From positions 186,001 through 250,000 of the forward strand of contig NZ_PTIX01000007.1 in NCBI RefSeq assembly GCF_002934265.1: 64,000 nt of DNA. Reading direction: 5' to 3'. The notes under the pieces were generated by a model, which was given only the letters and a program-made list of their open reading frames with translations, was not told where the DNA came from and ran no database searches. This DNA is from Actinokineospora auranticolor (GTDB lineage Bacteria; Actinomycetota; Actinomycetes; Mycobacteriales; Pseudonocardiaceae). Below are positions 56,101-64,000 of this stretch, one piece after another. The position numbers were made by a program, and so were the translations under genes. Within the stretch, counting starts at the first letter, position 1, and every line of letters begins with the position of its first letter.

Positions 56101-56694
56101 CTGGGCCTCTACGTGTCCGGGCACCCGCTCAACGGCGTGGAGCACATCCTCACCGCGCAGTCGGACACCACGATCGCGGCGATCCTGGAGGGCGGCATCG
56201 GCGACGGCGCCCAGGTCACCCTCGGCGGCATCCTCGCGTCGGTCAACCGCCGGGTGAACCGCAACGGCGAGTCGTGGGCGTCGGCGCAGCTGGAGGACCT
56301 GGCAGGCGGCATCGAGGTGCTGTTCTTCCCCAAGACCTACGCGGTGATCGGCATGGGCGTCCTGGAGGACGCGATCGTGCTGGTCAAGGCGCGGGTGGCG
56401 AAGCGGGAGGACCGCACGTCGCTGATCGCCAACGACCTCGCGGTGCCGGACCTGTCCAACGCGGCGGGCGCGCCGTTCCGGCTGAGCATGGCGGCCACGA
56501 AGTGCACGCCGCCGCTGGTCGCGCAGCTCAAGGACGTGCTGGGGGCGCACCCGGGGACCACCGAGGTGCACCTCAAGCTGATCAACGGGCCCCGGCAGAC
56601 CCTGCTGCGGCTCGACGACGCGCTGCGGGTCAACCCGTCGCCGTCGCTGATGGGTGACCTCAAGGCCCTGCTGGGCCCGGGCTGCCTGTCCTGA
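53158..56694 (+). CDS. dnaE: DNA polymerase III alpha subunit DnaE
   Basis: The 1178-residue replicative polymerase. An N-terminal PHP domain ([18 protein letters not shown]) is followed by the palm with catalytic aspartates in [17 protein letters not shown] (about 416, 418 and 420). [17 protein letters not shown], the fingers, the helix-hairpin-helix region and the C-terminal OB domain ([22 protein letters not shown]) complete it. The length matches actinobacterial DnaE1. GTG 53158 lies six bases after TAGGGT (53146-53151) with no ribosome site, so a leaderless mRNA is likely. Confidence 0.97.
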   Translation: MADSFAHLHVHTEYSMLDGAAKLKDMFAECERLGMTSVAITDHGHTNGIYDFFRQAKGAGIKPVLGIEAYIAPASRFSKERVRWGDPGQKSDDISGSGAYTHQTIWARNETGLRNLMKLSSLASMEGQLGKWPRMDQELIAEHAEGLMATTGCPSGDVQTRLRLGQDQEALEAAAVWQEIYGKDHFYVELMDHGIEIESRVRGGLVDVARKLDIPFVVTNDSHYTFKDERESHDALLCVQTGKTLQDPTRFKFDGDGYYLKSPDEMRAVDASDPWQEGCRNTLLIAEKVDTAGMFEFRNLMPRFPIPDGKTEDEYFREQVWEGMRRRFPGGVDEVHTQQVEFEIGVILQMGFPAYFLVVADLIQWAKNNGIRVGPGRGSAAGALIAYAMGITDLDPLAHGLIFERFLNPDRVSPPDIDIDFDERRRGDVIRYTTEKWGADKVAQVITFGTIKAKAAIKDSARVLFGQPGYAIADRISKAYPPAVMAKDIPLNGLFDPQHKRYAEATEIRELYNSDPQVKEIIDTGRGLEGLIRNAGVHACAVILSAEPLMDTIPLWKRPQDGSIITQFDYPTCESLGLLKMDFLGLRNLTVIDDALRNIERNGKPVPDLETLGLDDKATYELLSRGDTLGVFQLDGGPMRDLLRLMRPDNFEDISAVGALYRPGPMGAKSHTNYALRKNKQQDITPIHPALAEALEDILGTTYGLIVYQEQVMAIAQKLAGYTLGQADLLRRAMGKKKKEVLDAEYVNFAAGMERNGYPKDAVKTLWDILVPFADYAFNKAHSAAYGLVSYWTAYLKANYPAEYMAGLLTSVRDDKDKAAVYLSECRKMGITVLPPDVNESEKEFAPVGQDIRFGLGAIRNVGANVVDSIIKSRVEKGDFADFSDFLRKVDASACNKKVVESLIKAGAFDSLKHPRKGLFLIHTDAIDAIMETKKAEAIGQFDLFGSGSSDDAADVSSVFDVRVPDDLWETKHQLALEREMLGLYVSGHPLNGVEHILTAQSDTTIAAILEGGIGDGAQVTLGGILASVNRRVNRNGESWASAQLEDLAGGIEVLFFPKTYAVIGMGVLEDAIVLVKARVAKREDRTSLIANDLAVPDLSNAAGAPFRLSMAATKCTPPLVAQLKDVLGAHPGTTEVHLKLINGPRQTLLRLDDALRVNPSPSLMGDLKALLGPGCLS

Positions 56695-56731
56695 GTCCGG
56701 TCACTCCGCGTGGTCGCGCGAACCGGGTAAG

Positions 56732-56752
56732 GTAGTTGGCATAGCCAACTAC
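56732..56752 (+). promoter_or_regulatory. Perfect inverted repeat, candidate operator of the P450 gene
   Basis: GTAGTTGGC (56732-56740) and GCCAACTAC (56744-56752) flank ATA, 14 bases before the P450 ATG. AGTTGxxATAxxCAACT-type repeats are typical binding sites of MarR-family and similar dimeric regulators. AT content is locally high, and the site would overlap the promoter or early transcript. Confidence 0.6.
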
Positions 56753-56765
56753 CCGAGGGGGAGTC

Positions 56766-57980
56766 ATGTCCGTACAGGACGACCTGGTGCGGCTGCGGGA
56801 CGAGCGGTTCTTCCAGCACCCGTACGAGGTCTTCGCCGAACTGCGCGAAGACGGCCCGGTACGGCGCGTGGTGCTGCCCCAGGGCGTGCGCGCGTGGCTG
56901 GTGACCCGGTACGCGGAAGCCCGAGCCGCCCTGGCCGACCCACGGCTGAGCAAGGACTACCGCGTCGTCGCCCCCTTGTTCGACCGGCACCGCGAACAGC
57001 CGCGCGGCCCAGTGGAGCGCGGCGCCGAACTGGCCGCCCACATGCTCAACTCCGACCCCCCAGACCACACGCGACTGCGCAAGCTGGTCACCAAGGCGTT
57101 CACCGTCCGCGGCATCACCGGCCTGCGCCCCCGGGTCGAGGCCATCGCCGCGGACCTGCTGGACAAGATGGCGGACCAGGACGAGGTGGACCTCCTGGAC
57201 GCCTTCGCGTTCCCACTCCCCATGACGGTGATCTCGGAACTCCTCGGCGTCCCCGCCGACGACCGCGAGTCGTTCCGGGAGTGGACCAAGGTCGTGATCT
57301 CCCCCGCGTCGGGCGAGGAGATCAACGCCGCCGCGGCCGCCATGTGGGGGTACCTCACCAACCTCCTGGCGATCAAGCGCGCGGCCCCCGCCGACGACCT
57401 GCTGACGGCGCTGATCCAGGCGTCCGAGGACGGCGACCGGCTCAGCGAGACGGAACTGATCTCGATGACGTTCCTGCTCCTGCTGGCGGGCCACGAGACA
57501 ACCGTCAACCTCATCGGCAACGGCGTGCTGTCCCTGCTCGGCAACCCGGACCAGCTGGCCCTCCTCCGCACCGACCCCACCCTCATCTCGGACGCGGTCG
57601 ACGAGTTCCTGCGCTACGAGGGTCCCGTCACCCTGGCCACCATGCGCTTCACCAAAGAACCGATAACCCTGGGCGACACGGAAATCCCAAAAGACGAGTT
57701 CGTGGTCATAGGCCTCTCCTCGGCCAACCACGACCCCGCCCAATTCCCCTCCCCGGAACGCCTCGACATCACCCGCAAACAGCCCGGCCACATGGCGTTC
57801 GGTCACGGGATCCACTACTGCGTGGGAGCACCGCTGGCGAAGCTGGAGGGAGAAGTCGCCATCGCCGCCCTCCTGGCCAGATTCCCCAACCTGCGCTTGG
57901 CCGCCCCCCAGTCCAACCTGACCTGGCGAGAAAGCAACCTCATGCGCGGCCTGACCAGCCTCCCCGTACGCCTGCGCTGA
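56766..57980 (+). CDS. Cytochrome P450 (CYP107/105-like bacterial class I)
   Basis: A 404-residue soluble P450. The I-helix oxygen-activation motif is AGHETTVNL (about 241-249), and the ExxR element lies in VDEFLRYEGPV. The heme loop FGHGIHYCVGAPLAKLE carries the axial cysteine near residue 353. It would monooxygenate a small substrate with electrons from ferredoxin. No ferredoxin or biosynthetic genes adjoin it, so the substrate is unknown. GAGGGGGAG precedes ATG 56766. A perfect inverted repeat just upstream suggests ligand-controlled repression. The last third uses more A- and T-ending codons than dnaE. Confidence 0.93.
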   Translation: MSVQDDLVRLRDERFFQHPYEVFAELREDGPVRRVVLPQGVRAWLVTRYAEARAALADPRLSKDYRVVAPLFDRHREQPRGPVERGAELAAHMLNSDPPDHTRLRKLVTKAFTVRGITGLRPRVEAIAADLLDKMADQDEVDLLDAFAFPLPMTVISELLGVPADDRESFREWTKVVISPASGEEINAAAAAMWGYLTNLLAIKRAAPADDLLTALIQASEDGDRLSETELISMTFLLLLAGHETTVNLIGNGVLSLLGNPDQLALLRTDPTLISDAVDEFLRYEGPVTLATMRFTKEPITLGDTEIPKDEFVVIGLSSANHDPAQFPSPERLDITRKQPGHMAFGHGIHYCVGAPLAKLEGEVAIAALLARFPNLRLAAPQSNLTWRESNLMRGLTSLPVRLR

Positions 57981-58102
57981 GCACATGGCGCTTGTTCCCC
58001 ATCAGGTCGCGACTCCATCGACTTCGCGTCGACCAAGGGACCTCGCGCGCATTGGCCTTGGGAGCAGGCTCGGCCCTGGTCGAGCGGACGCGCGTCAGCG
58101 GG

Positions 58103-58705
58103 CTACGGGAGTTGGGGCTCGAAGGCCTCGGCCAGCGATAGAGCCAACTCGCACGCTTTGGCGCGGTTCGCTCCCGCGACGACGAGTGCCATGGCATTGG
58201 ACTTCTCCGTCACGGCGACGTTGACCGAACAGCTACCACCCACCAGGCTCGGTATCTGAACCGCTTCACGGCCGTTGATCGGTGGCAGTTCCCGCTTGTT
58301 CAGGTCGTCGGGAAGGTCCTTGAGCCCGGACTTGTCGTACAGGGTTATCCCGTAGTGGTACAGGTCTTCCTGCACCCGTTGCTTCCAGACGCAGGAGCGC
58401 CCCGAGCCGAGGTCGTCAGGCACTCCCTCGCCGGTGAGGCCGAGCTGTGACTTCCCGGCTGGTGTGAGGGCGTCACACGGGTCGAGCTTTGCCAGACCGC
58501 CGCTGTTGGACACCGACGTCTTGGGCGGCTGCTTCGTTGTCGACCGCGGTTCTGTCGTGGTGTTGGCCGACTCGTGCCCAGGCGCCGGTACAGCCACACC
58601 TTGGGTACCGGTTGAGCATGCCGAAGCGATCGTGGCGGCGGCGATGGCGGCGGCCGCCAGAGCGAGCCGCGGATTGCGAGACTTCAACTCGTGTGTCCTG
58701 TTCAC
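58103..58705 (-). CDS. DUF3558 lipoprotein
   Basis: A 200-residue secreted lipoprotein. The signal peptide ends at lipobox IASAC (Cys30). A Thr/Pro-rich spacer leads into the DUF3558 domain (KLDPCDALTPAGKSQLGL, GRSCVWKQ), with four cysteines that may pair. DUF3558 proteins are abundant in Pseudonocardiales and mycobacteria (LppX/LpqN-like neighbourhoods), function unknown. GTG 58705 overlaps the stop of the gene upstream (GTGA), so the two proteins are made together. Codon usage is less GC-extreme than in the dcw cluster. Confidence 0.85.
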   Translation of the reverse strand: MNRTHELKSRNPRLALAAAAIAAATIASACSTGTQGVAVPAPGHESANTTTEPRSTTKQPPKTSVSNSGGLAKLDPCDALTPAGKSQLGLTGEGVPDDLGSGRSCVWKQRVQEDLYHYGITLYDKSGLKDLPDDLNKRELPPINGREAVQIPSLVGGSCSVNVAVTEKSNAMALVVAGANRAKACELALSLAEAFEPQLP

Positions 58706-59076
58706 TGTCCGGGGTAGTGGCCGGCTTCCGCAGCGTCCGCACTGTGGTAGTTCTTCATGGCGTCCTTGATGGCTGCTTTCGCTTCCTCCAGGGAATCGCG
58801 CAGCGCCATGACCTGGGTCACGAACCCGCGTTCATCTGTCGCCACCGACACCATGAACGGCTTCATGATGGCAGCCGCGTTGGTGCTACCCAGCTGCGGC
58901 TCCCGCGACAGGAGTTGGAAGTTGTACTGCTGGCCGTCGATCCAGTCGAGCATGTTCTGGATCGCCGTCAGCAACGCTTGGCCGCCGGTCTCGTTGACGG
59001 CGAAGCCGCCGTCGGTGGCGGCTGAGCGCAGCATCGCTACGCCTTCCACCATGCCGCCCGGTTCACTCGCGAACAT
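58702..59076 (-). CDS. Small helical protein, type VII (ESX)-like secretion candidate
   Basis: A 124-residue protein made of two long helices (about 5-50 and 75-112) without signal peptide or membrane segment. It ends in NYHSADAAEAGHYPGQ. YHSAD fits the YxxxD/E general secretion signal of type VII substrates, placed just after the second helix as in EspC/WXG100 relatives. A WxG turn is absent; WID occurs instead. ATG 59076 has GGGGAGGA upstream. It is coupled to the DUF3558 lipoprotein gene. Secretion is inferred from the motif only. Confidence 0.7.
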   Translation of the reverse strand: MFASEPGGMVEGVAMLRSAATDGGFAVNETGGQALLTAIQNMLDWIDGQQYNFQLLSREPQLGSTNAAAIMKPFMVSVATDERGFVTQVMALRDSLEEAKAAIKDAMKNYHSADAAEAGHYPGQ

Positions 59077-59198
59077 GTTGTCCTCCCCGCATCGGGTCAA
59101 GCCTAGGTGGCGGGTCGTCGGTTCGTGTGTGGAACGGGGGCGCGCGGTGGGTGGGTAATGCCGGGTGTTTGGGGGTTGGTTGGGTAGCGTAGGTCGCT

Positions 59199-59909
59199 GT
59201 GCGGGGGCGTGGTGGTGACGTAGGCGCGGTGGTGGCTGCCCGGCTTCGGCGGGTGCGGCCCCGGTTGGCGTTGGTCGTTTTCGCTGGTCCCGCCCTCGGC
59301 CTCGCGCTCACACCGATCCTCGAAGCGCCGCTCGTGGGGCTTGCCGTGCCCGCTCTCCTGGCCGCGGCGGGCGTCCTCTACTTCCGCTCCCGCCGCTACC
59401 GCCCCCACCGCTGGCCGCACGCGGGCGCGCTCCTCGGCCTCCTCAACGGCGCCTACCTCACCGCCCTCACCCCCTGGCTCGCCCCGACCGCCCTCCTCGC
59501 CGTCCTCGGCTGGACCCTGGCCGCCAAGGCCCGCGCGCACGTCCTCGACCCGTACACCCCCGAACTCGCCGACTCACCGCTCGAGGTGCCCTGGCAGGCC
59601 CGGGGCGCGAAGGGGCTCGAACTCCTCGTCGCCCACGACCGGATCACGCTCACCGGGGGCCGCTTCCGCCTGGTCCGCCCCATGGTCGCGCTCAGCGGGG
59701 TCGGCACCGTCGAGCAGGTCATGGTCGCCCGGCGCGCGACGTTGCCCGTGCCCGGGGTCGGGGAGTTGCGCGTCACGGTCACGCCCGGGCCCGCCGTGCG
59801 CATCACGGTCCCGCCGGGGGAGTGGATCCTGCCGACCGACCACGGCCGCGAGATCGCCAGGTTGGTGGCCCGCCGCAAGGAGATCGCCGGGGTTAGCCTG
59901 GGTCGGTGA
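59199..59909 (+). CDS. Membrane protein of unknown family
   Basis: A 236-residue protein. Basic residues precede three to four helices within about 22-112 ([56 protein letters not shown]). A soluble, beta-rich C-terminal domain follows ([36 protein letters not shown]). I do not recognise the family; the tail has a PH-like feel. GTG 59199 lies eight bases after TAGCGT (59185-59190). The stop overlaps the bioA GTG (GTGA). Confidence 0.7.
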   Translation: MRGRGGDVGAVVAARLRRVRPRLALVVFAGPALGLALTPILEAPLVGLAVPALLAAAGVLYFRSRRYRPHRWPHAGALLGLLNGAYLTALTPWLAPTALLAVLGWTLAAKARAHVLDPYTPELADSPLEVPWQARGAKGLELLVAHDRITLTGGRFRLVRPMVALSGVGTVEQVMVARRATLPVPGVGELRVTVTPGPAVRITVPPGEWILPTDHGREIARLVARRKEIAGVSLGR

Positions 59910-61165
59910 CGTTGGTTGCGCTTGATCGCGCGCACGTGTGGCACCCCTACGGACCCATGCCCGGCACGCAGACGCCGCTCGTCGTCGAGTCGGCCGAAGG
60001 TGTCCGGTTGCGACTCGACGACGGCCGGGAACTGGTCGACGGCATGTCCTCCTGGTGGGCCGCCATCCACGGCTACCGCCACCCGGTGCTCGACGCGGCC
60101 CTCAAGGCCCAGGCCGACAAGATGAGCCACGTCATGTTCGGCGGCCTCACCCACGAACCCGCCGTACGCCTGGCAACGAGGCTCGTCGAGATCACCCCCG
60201 AACCGCTGCGGCACGTCTTCCTCTGCGACTCCGGCTCCGTCGGCGTCGAGGTCGCGGTCAAGATGGCCCTGCAGTACTGGCGTTCCCGAGGCAACACCCG
60301 CAAGACCCGCCTCCTCACCTGGCGCGGCGGCTACCACGGCGACACCTTCCACCCCATGAGCGTCTGCGACCCCGACGGCGGCATGCACGGCCTCTGGCGC
60401 GGCGTCCTGCCCACCCAGGTCTTCGCCGACGAACCCCCTGCCGCCTTCGAACACGACTACGTCGCCCACCTCGCCGACACCATCGAGGCCCACGCCGACG
60501 ACCTCGCCGCCGTCATCGTCGAACCCGTCGTCCAGGGCGCGGGTGGGATGCGCTTCCACGACCCGCGCTACCTGCACGTCCTGCGCGAGCTCACCCTCGC
60601 CAACAACGTCCTGCTGATCTTCGACGAGATCGCCACCGGCTTCGGCCGCACCGGCGAGCTCTTCGCCGCCGACCACGCGGGCATCGCCCCCGACATCATG
60701 TGCCTCGGCAAGGCCCTCACCGGCGGCTACCTCAGCATGGCCGCCACCCTCTGCACCGCAGCCGTCGCCGACGGCATCTCCCGGGGCGAGGTCCCCGTCC
60801 TCGCGCACGGCCCCACCTTCATGGGCAACCCGCTCGCCGCCGCCGTCGCCCTCGCCTCCACCGACCTGCTCCTCGGCCAGGACTGGCGGGGCACGGTCAA
60901 GCGCATCGAGTCCGAGCTGACCCACGGCCTCGCCCCCGCCCGCGACCTGCCCGGTGTCCGCGACGTGCGGGTGCTCGGCGCGATCGGCGTCGTCCAGCTC
61001 GACCACCCCGTCGACCTGGTGAAGGCGACCGACGCCGCGACCGCGGCGGGCGTCTGGCTGCGCCCCTTCCGCGACCTCGTCTACACCATGCCCCCGTTCA
61101 CCAGCGCCGAAGCCGACGTCGCGGCGATCACCCGGGGGGTGCTGGCCGCGGCCGCCGCGGGCTGA
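59906..61165 (+). CDS. bioA: Adenosylmethionine-8-amino-7-oxononanoate aminotransferase
   Basis: A 419-residue class III aminotransferase converting KAPA to DAPA in biotin synthesis, with SAM as amino donor. It has [20 protein letters not shown] and [13 protein letters not shown] (substrate pocket typical of BioA). [16 protein letters not shown] and the PLP lysine in [14 protein letters not shown] complete the active site. It overlaps the preceding gene by four bases and also has a TAGCCT element six bases before its GTG, so it may be transcribed both ways. Confidence 0.95.
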   Translation: MTLVALDRAHVWHPYGPMPGTQTPLVVESAEGVRLRLDDGRELVDGMSSWWAAIHGYRHPVLDAALKAQADKMSHVMFGGLTHEPAVRLATRLVEITPEPLRHVFLCDSGSVGVEVAVKMALQYWRSRGNTRKTRLLTWRGGYHGDTFHPMSVCDPDGGMHGLWRGVLPTQVFADEPPAAFEHDYVAHLADTIEAHADDLAAVIVEPVVQGAGGMRFHDPRYLHVLRELTLANNVLLIFDEIATGFGRTGELFAADHAGIAPDIMCLGKALTGGYLSMAATLCTAAVADGISRGEVPVLAHGPTFMGNPLAAAVALASTDLLLGQDWRGTVKRIESELTHGLAPARDLPGVRDVRVLGAIGVVQLDHPVDLVKATDAATAAGVWLRPFRDLVYTMPPFTSAEADVAAITRGVLAAAAAG

Positions 61166-61200
61166 CCGGTGGTCATGGGATCGTCGGTCACCGGGGGAGC

Positions 61201-61206
61201 TAGCCT
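61201..61206 (+). promoter_or_regulatory. Predicted -10 element of bioD (leaderless type)
   Basis: TAGCCT ends eight bases before GTG 61215, identical in sequence and spacing to the element before murE. Confidence 0.45.
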
Positions 61207-61214
61207 GGTGCACC

Positions 61215-61931
61215 GTGAGTGTCCTCGTGATCACCGGGACCGGCACCGGCGTCGGCAAGACCGTCGTCACCGCCGGGATCGCCGCGCTCGCCCTGGCCAG
61301 GGGACTGCGGGTGGCGGTGCTCAAACCCGCCCAGACCGGCGTCGCCGCCGGGGAACCCGGTGACCTGGCCGACGTCACCCGGCTCGCGGGCGGGGTGACC
61401 GCGCGCGAGCTGCGCCGCTTCCCCGACCCGCTGGCCCCCGACACCGCCGCGCGCCGGATCGGGATGCCGCCGGTGCGACCCAGCGAGGTGGCGGGCGCGG
61501 CCGTCGAGCTCGACCACACCCACGACCTGGTGCTCGTCGAGGGCGCGGGCGGCCTGCTGGTCCGCTTCGACCCCGACGGCGGCACCCTCGCCGACGTCGC
61601 CTGGGCGCTCAACGCCGAGGTCGTCGTCGTCGCCCGCGCGGGTCTGGGCACGCTCAACGACGTCGCCCTCACCGCCGAGGCGCTGCGCAGGCGCGGCGTC
61701 ACCTGCGCCGGGCTGGTCGTCGGCGCCTGGCCCGCCGAGCCCGACCTGGCCGCCCGCTGCAACCTCGACGACCTGCCCGTGGTCGGCGGCGCCCCCGTGG
61801 TCGGCGCCTTCCCCGACGGCGCGGGCGGCTTACCCCGCGCCGAGTTCACCGAGGTCGCCCGCCGCTCCCTGGCCCCCGCCCTCGGCGGCGACTTCGACGC
61901 CAAGGACTTCGCCGACGCCCACCCCGCCTGA
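61215..61931 (+). CDS. bioD: Dethiobiotin synthetase
   Basis: A 238-residue ATP-dependent enzyme closing the ureido ring of DAPA with CO2 to give dethiobiotin. The P-loop is GTGTGVGKTVVTAGI at the N-terminus. LKPAQTGVAAGEPGD and the LVEGAGGLLVRF motif bind substrate and Mg. It follows bioA by 49 bases; the bioF gene found between them in many Actinobacteria is absent. Confidence 0.95.
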   Translation: MSVLVITGTGTGVGKTVVTAGIAALALARGLRVAVLKPAQTGVAAGEPGDLADVTRLAGGVTARELRRFPDPLAPDTAARRIGMPPVRPSEVAGAAVELDHTHDLVLVEGAGGLLVRFDPDGGTLADVAWALNAEVVVVARAGLGTLNDVALTAEALRRRGVTCAGLVVGAWPAEPDLAARCNLDDLPVVGGAPVVGAFPDGAGGLPRAEFTEVARRSLAPALGGDFDAKDFADAHPA

Positions 61932-62041
61932 CCCCCGAGCGTGAGATTCGTCGCTGATCGGCGCGCTGCTCATACGGCAGACTGACCCCGATCCGGTGAC
62001 CCCGGGCATCGAGCACCACACGACCAGCAGGAGGAACGATC

Positions 62042-63067
62042 GTGACCGCAGCCGCCGAGCGAGCCACGACCACCGATGTGCTCGCGGTCGCGCGCGAGCA
62101 GGTGCTCGACCGCGGTGTCGGCCTCACCGAGGCGCAGGTGCTCGACGTGCTGCGGCTCGACGACGACCGCCTCGACGACCTGCTCGCCCTCGCGCACGAG
62201 GTGCGGGTGCGCTGGTGCGGTCCCGAGGTCGAGGTCGAGGGCATCGTCAGCCTCAAGACCGGCGGCTGCCCCGAGGACTGCCACTTCTGCTCCCAGTCCG
62301 GCCGGTTCCCCAGCCCCGTGCGCTCCGCGTGGCTGGACATCCCGGGCCTGGTCGAGGCCGCCCGCCAGACCGCGGCCACCGGCGCCACCGAGTTCTGCAT
62401 CGTCGCCGCCGTGCGCGGCCCCGACGCCCGGCTGCTCTCCCAGGTCCGCGACGGCATCAAGGCCATCCGCGACTCCGGCAACGACATCCAGATCGCCTGC
62501 TCGCTGGGCATGCTCACCCAGGAGCAGGTCGACGAGCTGGTCGCGATGGGCGTGCACCGCTACAACCACAACCTCGAAACGGCCCGCTCGCACTTCCCGC
62601 AGGTGGTGACCACGCACTCCTGGGAGGAGCGCTGGGACACCCTGCGGATGGTGCGCGAGGCGGGCATGGAGGTCTGCTCCGGCGGCATCCTCGGCATGGG
62701 GGAGACCACCGAGCAGCGCGCCGAGTTCGCCGTCCAGCTCGCCGAGCTGGACCCGCACGAGGTGCCGATGAACTTCCTCATCCCGCAGCCGGGCACCCCG
62801 TACGAGCAGTACGAGCCGGTACCGGGCCGCGAGGCGCTGAAGCTGGTCGCCGCGTTCCGCCTCGCCATGCCGCGCACCATGCTGCGGTTCGCGGGCGGCC
62901 GCGAGCTGACCCTGGGCGACCTGGGCGCCGAGAAGGGCATGCTCGGCGGGGTCAACGCGATCATCGTCGGCAACTACCTGACCAACCTGGGCCGCCCCGC
63001 GCAGCAGGACCTCGACATGCTCGCCGACCTGAAGATGCCGATCAAGGCGCTCAGCGACACGCTGTAA
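62042..63067 (+). CDS. bioB: Biotin synthase
   Basis: A 341-residue radical-SAM enzyme inserting sulfur into dethiobiotin. The [4Fe-4S] motif CxxxCxxC lies in [15 protein letters not shown]. Further cysteines in TEFCIVAA and QIACSLGML and the arginine in [10 protein letters not shown] are ligands of the auxiliary [2Fe-2S] cluster in this family. The GTG is preceded by GGAGGAAC. A roughly 110-base leader separates it from bioD. Confidence 0.97.
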   Translation: MTAAAERATTTDVLAVAREQVLDRGVGLTEAQVLDVLRLDDDRLDDLLALAHEVRVRWCGPEVEVEGIVSLKTGGCPEDCHFCSQSGRFPSPVRSAWLDIPGLVEAARQTAATGATEFCIVAAVRGPDARLLSQVRDGIKAIRDSGNDIQIACSLGMLTQEQVDELVAMGVHRYNHNLETARSHFPQVVTTHSWEERWDTLRMVREAGMEVCSGGILGMGETTEQRAEFAVQLAELDPHEVPMNFLIPQPGTPYEQYEPVPGREALKLVAAFRLAMPRTMLRFAGGRELTLGDLGAEKGMLGGVNAIIVGNYLTNLGRPAQQDLDMLADLKMPIKALSDTL

Positions 63068-63077
63068 AGGAGTTCGG

Positions 63078-63281
63078 GTGTTCTGCGTGCATTGCGGCCT
63101 GCCCGAGGCCGAGGGCGACCACCCCGGCTGCCGCGGCCCGCGCGCGGCCCTGGAGCCGCCGCGCTTCTGCCCGGACTGCGCCCGGCGCATGGTCGTGCAG
63201 GTGACCCCGGTCGGGTGGTCTGCCCGGTGCAGCAGGCACGGCGAGACGACCAGCGCGGGCACGCCGGCGCTGACGGAGTAG
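63078..63281 (+). CDS. bsaP: Biotin synthase auxiliary protein BsaP
   Basis: A 67-residue protein with six cysteines arranged as [20 protein letters not shown] and ARCSRHG. This small Cys-rich protein always follows bioB in Actinobacteria. The mycobacterial counterpart supports BioB activity, probably as an iron-sulfur protein that helps the sulfur-donating cluster. It starts 10 bases after bioB with AAAGGAG before GTG 63078, so the two are translated from one mRNA. Assignment rests on position, size and cysteine spacing. Confidence 0.85.
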   Translation: MFCVHCGLPEAEGDHPGCRGPRAALEPPRFCPDCARRMVVQVTPVGWSARCSRHGETTSAGTPALTE

Positions 63282-63469
63282 GCCCTGTTCATTTCCTCCC
63301 GCCACCCACCCCCACGTCCCCGCCCGGCATCGTTCCCGACCTGGCGTGCCCGCGGTTGCCGAGCCGCTGTGGCCGCGAGCACGAAGCTCCGGCACACGGG
63401 CTAGTCTCGCGGGAGCGGGCCGTGACGGTCCGACACCAACGGACAGGTCTGGCAGGCGGAGGTCACGGC

Positions 63470-64000
63470 GTGGCGGAACACCCGGTGCGGTCGCAGGACA
63501 CCAGCGACGGCGCTCAAGGAACCGCCGCGGACCACGAGCACGCCCCCGCCGACCAGGGCACTCCGGGTGCGCAGACCGCGTGGGGGCGGCACCACGACGT
63601 GCCCGACCTCCCCGCCTACCCGGGCGCGGTCGACCCGTGGGCGTGGTCGCACCGGCCCGCGCGGGTCGCGGTGCGGCGCGACCTCATCCCGGCCGTCAGC
63701 GTGCTGTCCGCCGTCTCGGTGTTCGGCCTGGCCGTCGGCTGGCTGTGGTCCGCCCTCGCGCCGGGGATGCTGGTGCAGGTGGTGGACGAGGGCAAGCTCG
63801 CCGCCATCCGCACCGAGAGCTACCACCGCTTCGACGACCTCGTGCTGTTCATGCTGCTCGGTCTCGGCGCGGGCATCGTCACCGGCGCCGCCGTCTGGCT
63901 GCTGCGCGAACGCCGCGGCCCGGTGGTCTTCGTCGCCGCCGTCGTGGGTTCGGCCGTCGCCGCCTGGCTGGCCTACCAGGTCGGTCTGTCCTGGGCGGGG
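63470..64000 (+). CDS. DUF2567-like membrane protein, 3' end outside the window
   Basis: The first 177 codons are present and the frame is still open at the last base. A polar N-terminus of about 75 residues is followed by helices at about 80-98 (IPAVSVLSAVSVFGLAVGWLW), 125-145 (LVLFMLLGLGAGIVTGAAVWLL) and 153 onwards. A loop (APGMLVQVVDEGKL) lies between the first two. Mycobacteria have a DUF2567 membrane protein at this place after bioB and bsaP, which is the basis for the name. GTG 63470 has GGCGGAGG upstream. An in-frame GTG at 63422 follows TAGTCT (63402-63407). Function unknown. Confidence 0.75.
   Translation, partial: MAEHPVRSQDTSDGAQGTAADHEHAPADQGTPGAQTAWGRHHDVPDLPAYPGAVDPWAWSHRPARVAVRRDLIPAVSVLSAVSVFGLAVGWLWSALAPGMLVQVVDEGKLAAIRTESYHRFDDLVLFMLLGLGAGIVTGAAVWLLRERRGPVVFVAAVVGSAVAAWLAYQVGLSWAG

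Noticed and set aside
53035-56571. A 1178-codon open frame antisense to dnaE
   Set aside because: It mirrors the codon structure of dnaE and has no ribosome site or recognisable domain.

Overview
The window looks like chromosomal backbone of a very GC-rich actinobacterium. GC is extreme at third codon positions, GTG starts are frequent, and many genes overlap as GTGA or ATGA. The gene order (mraZ-rsmH-ftsL-ftsI-murE-murF-mraY-murD-ftsW-murG-murC-ftsQ-ftsZ-pgeF-yggS-sepF-yggT-wag31, then ileS) is that of Actinobacteria. The mix of lineage-type hypothetical genes (DUF3040, DUF3558 lipoprotein with a type VII-like partner, BsaP after bioB, DUF2567) suggests Pseudonocardiales (Actinosynnema, Saccharothrix or Lentzea type). 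That placement is inference; no rRNA lies in the window.

Layout: 1-1602 holds a 5'-truncated B12-binding regulator coupled to a STAS anti-anti-sigma factor, then a MarR regulator. 1915-5561 holds a PHP phosphoesterase divergent from an acyl-CoA oxidase/dehydrogenase, then a DUF3040 membrane protein. 5779-10695 (minus) is a MoxR-DUF58-transglutaminase operon, divergent from the division and cell-wall (dcw) cluster across an 855-base control region. 11551-33887 is the dcw cluster, with three oddities: a small unknown gene before rsmH, a DinB-like gene between ftsQ and ftsZ, and a 639-base gap before ftsI. 33970-36768 holds a membrane protein, an MFS exporter and a ceramidase-like protein. 36769-40143 is a T-box leader and ileS. 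40264-45362 is a penicillin-binding protein, then a minus-strand sortase/DUF4397 pair and a large membrane protein. 45754-50837 holds DUF167, a cation/proton antiporter, a SAM-IV riboswitch with a cysteine-desulfurase-like gene, lspA and an rluD-type gene. 50838-53009 holds three minus-strand genes. dnaE and a cytochrome P450 follow, then a DUF3558 lipoprotein/type VII-like pair. The end is a biotin block (bioA, bioD, bioB, bsaP; no bioF) and a truncated DUF2567 membrane protein.

The dcw genes carry the pathway from UDP-MurNAc to lipid II (MurC, D, E, F, MraY, MurG) and the septal machine that polymerises and cross-links it (FtsZ, SepF, FtsQ, FtsL, FtsW, FtsI, Wag31). MurE has the DNPR motif of meso-diaminopimelate ligases. 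Almost every pair from rsmH to ftsQ overlaps by four bases, so translational coupling is expected.

The most interesting signals are in control regions. They are three clusters of 10-base-phased TGGG repeats upstream of mraZ, an RNA with two mutually exclusive hairpins between mraZ and rsmH, and an ileS T-box whose core is a 9-base complement of the bases before the start codon. A SAM-IV riboswitch, a perfect inverted repeat at the P450 start, and a recurrent TANNNT-to-start spacing that suggests leaderless mRNAs complete the list. No CRISPR, IS element, prophage, tRNA or rRNA was seen.
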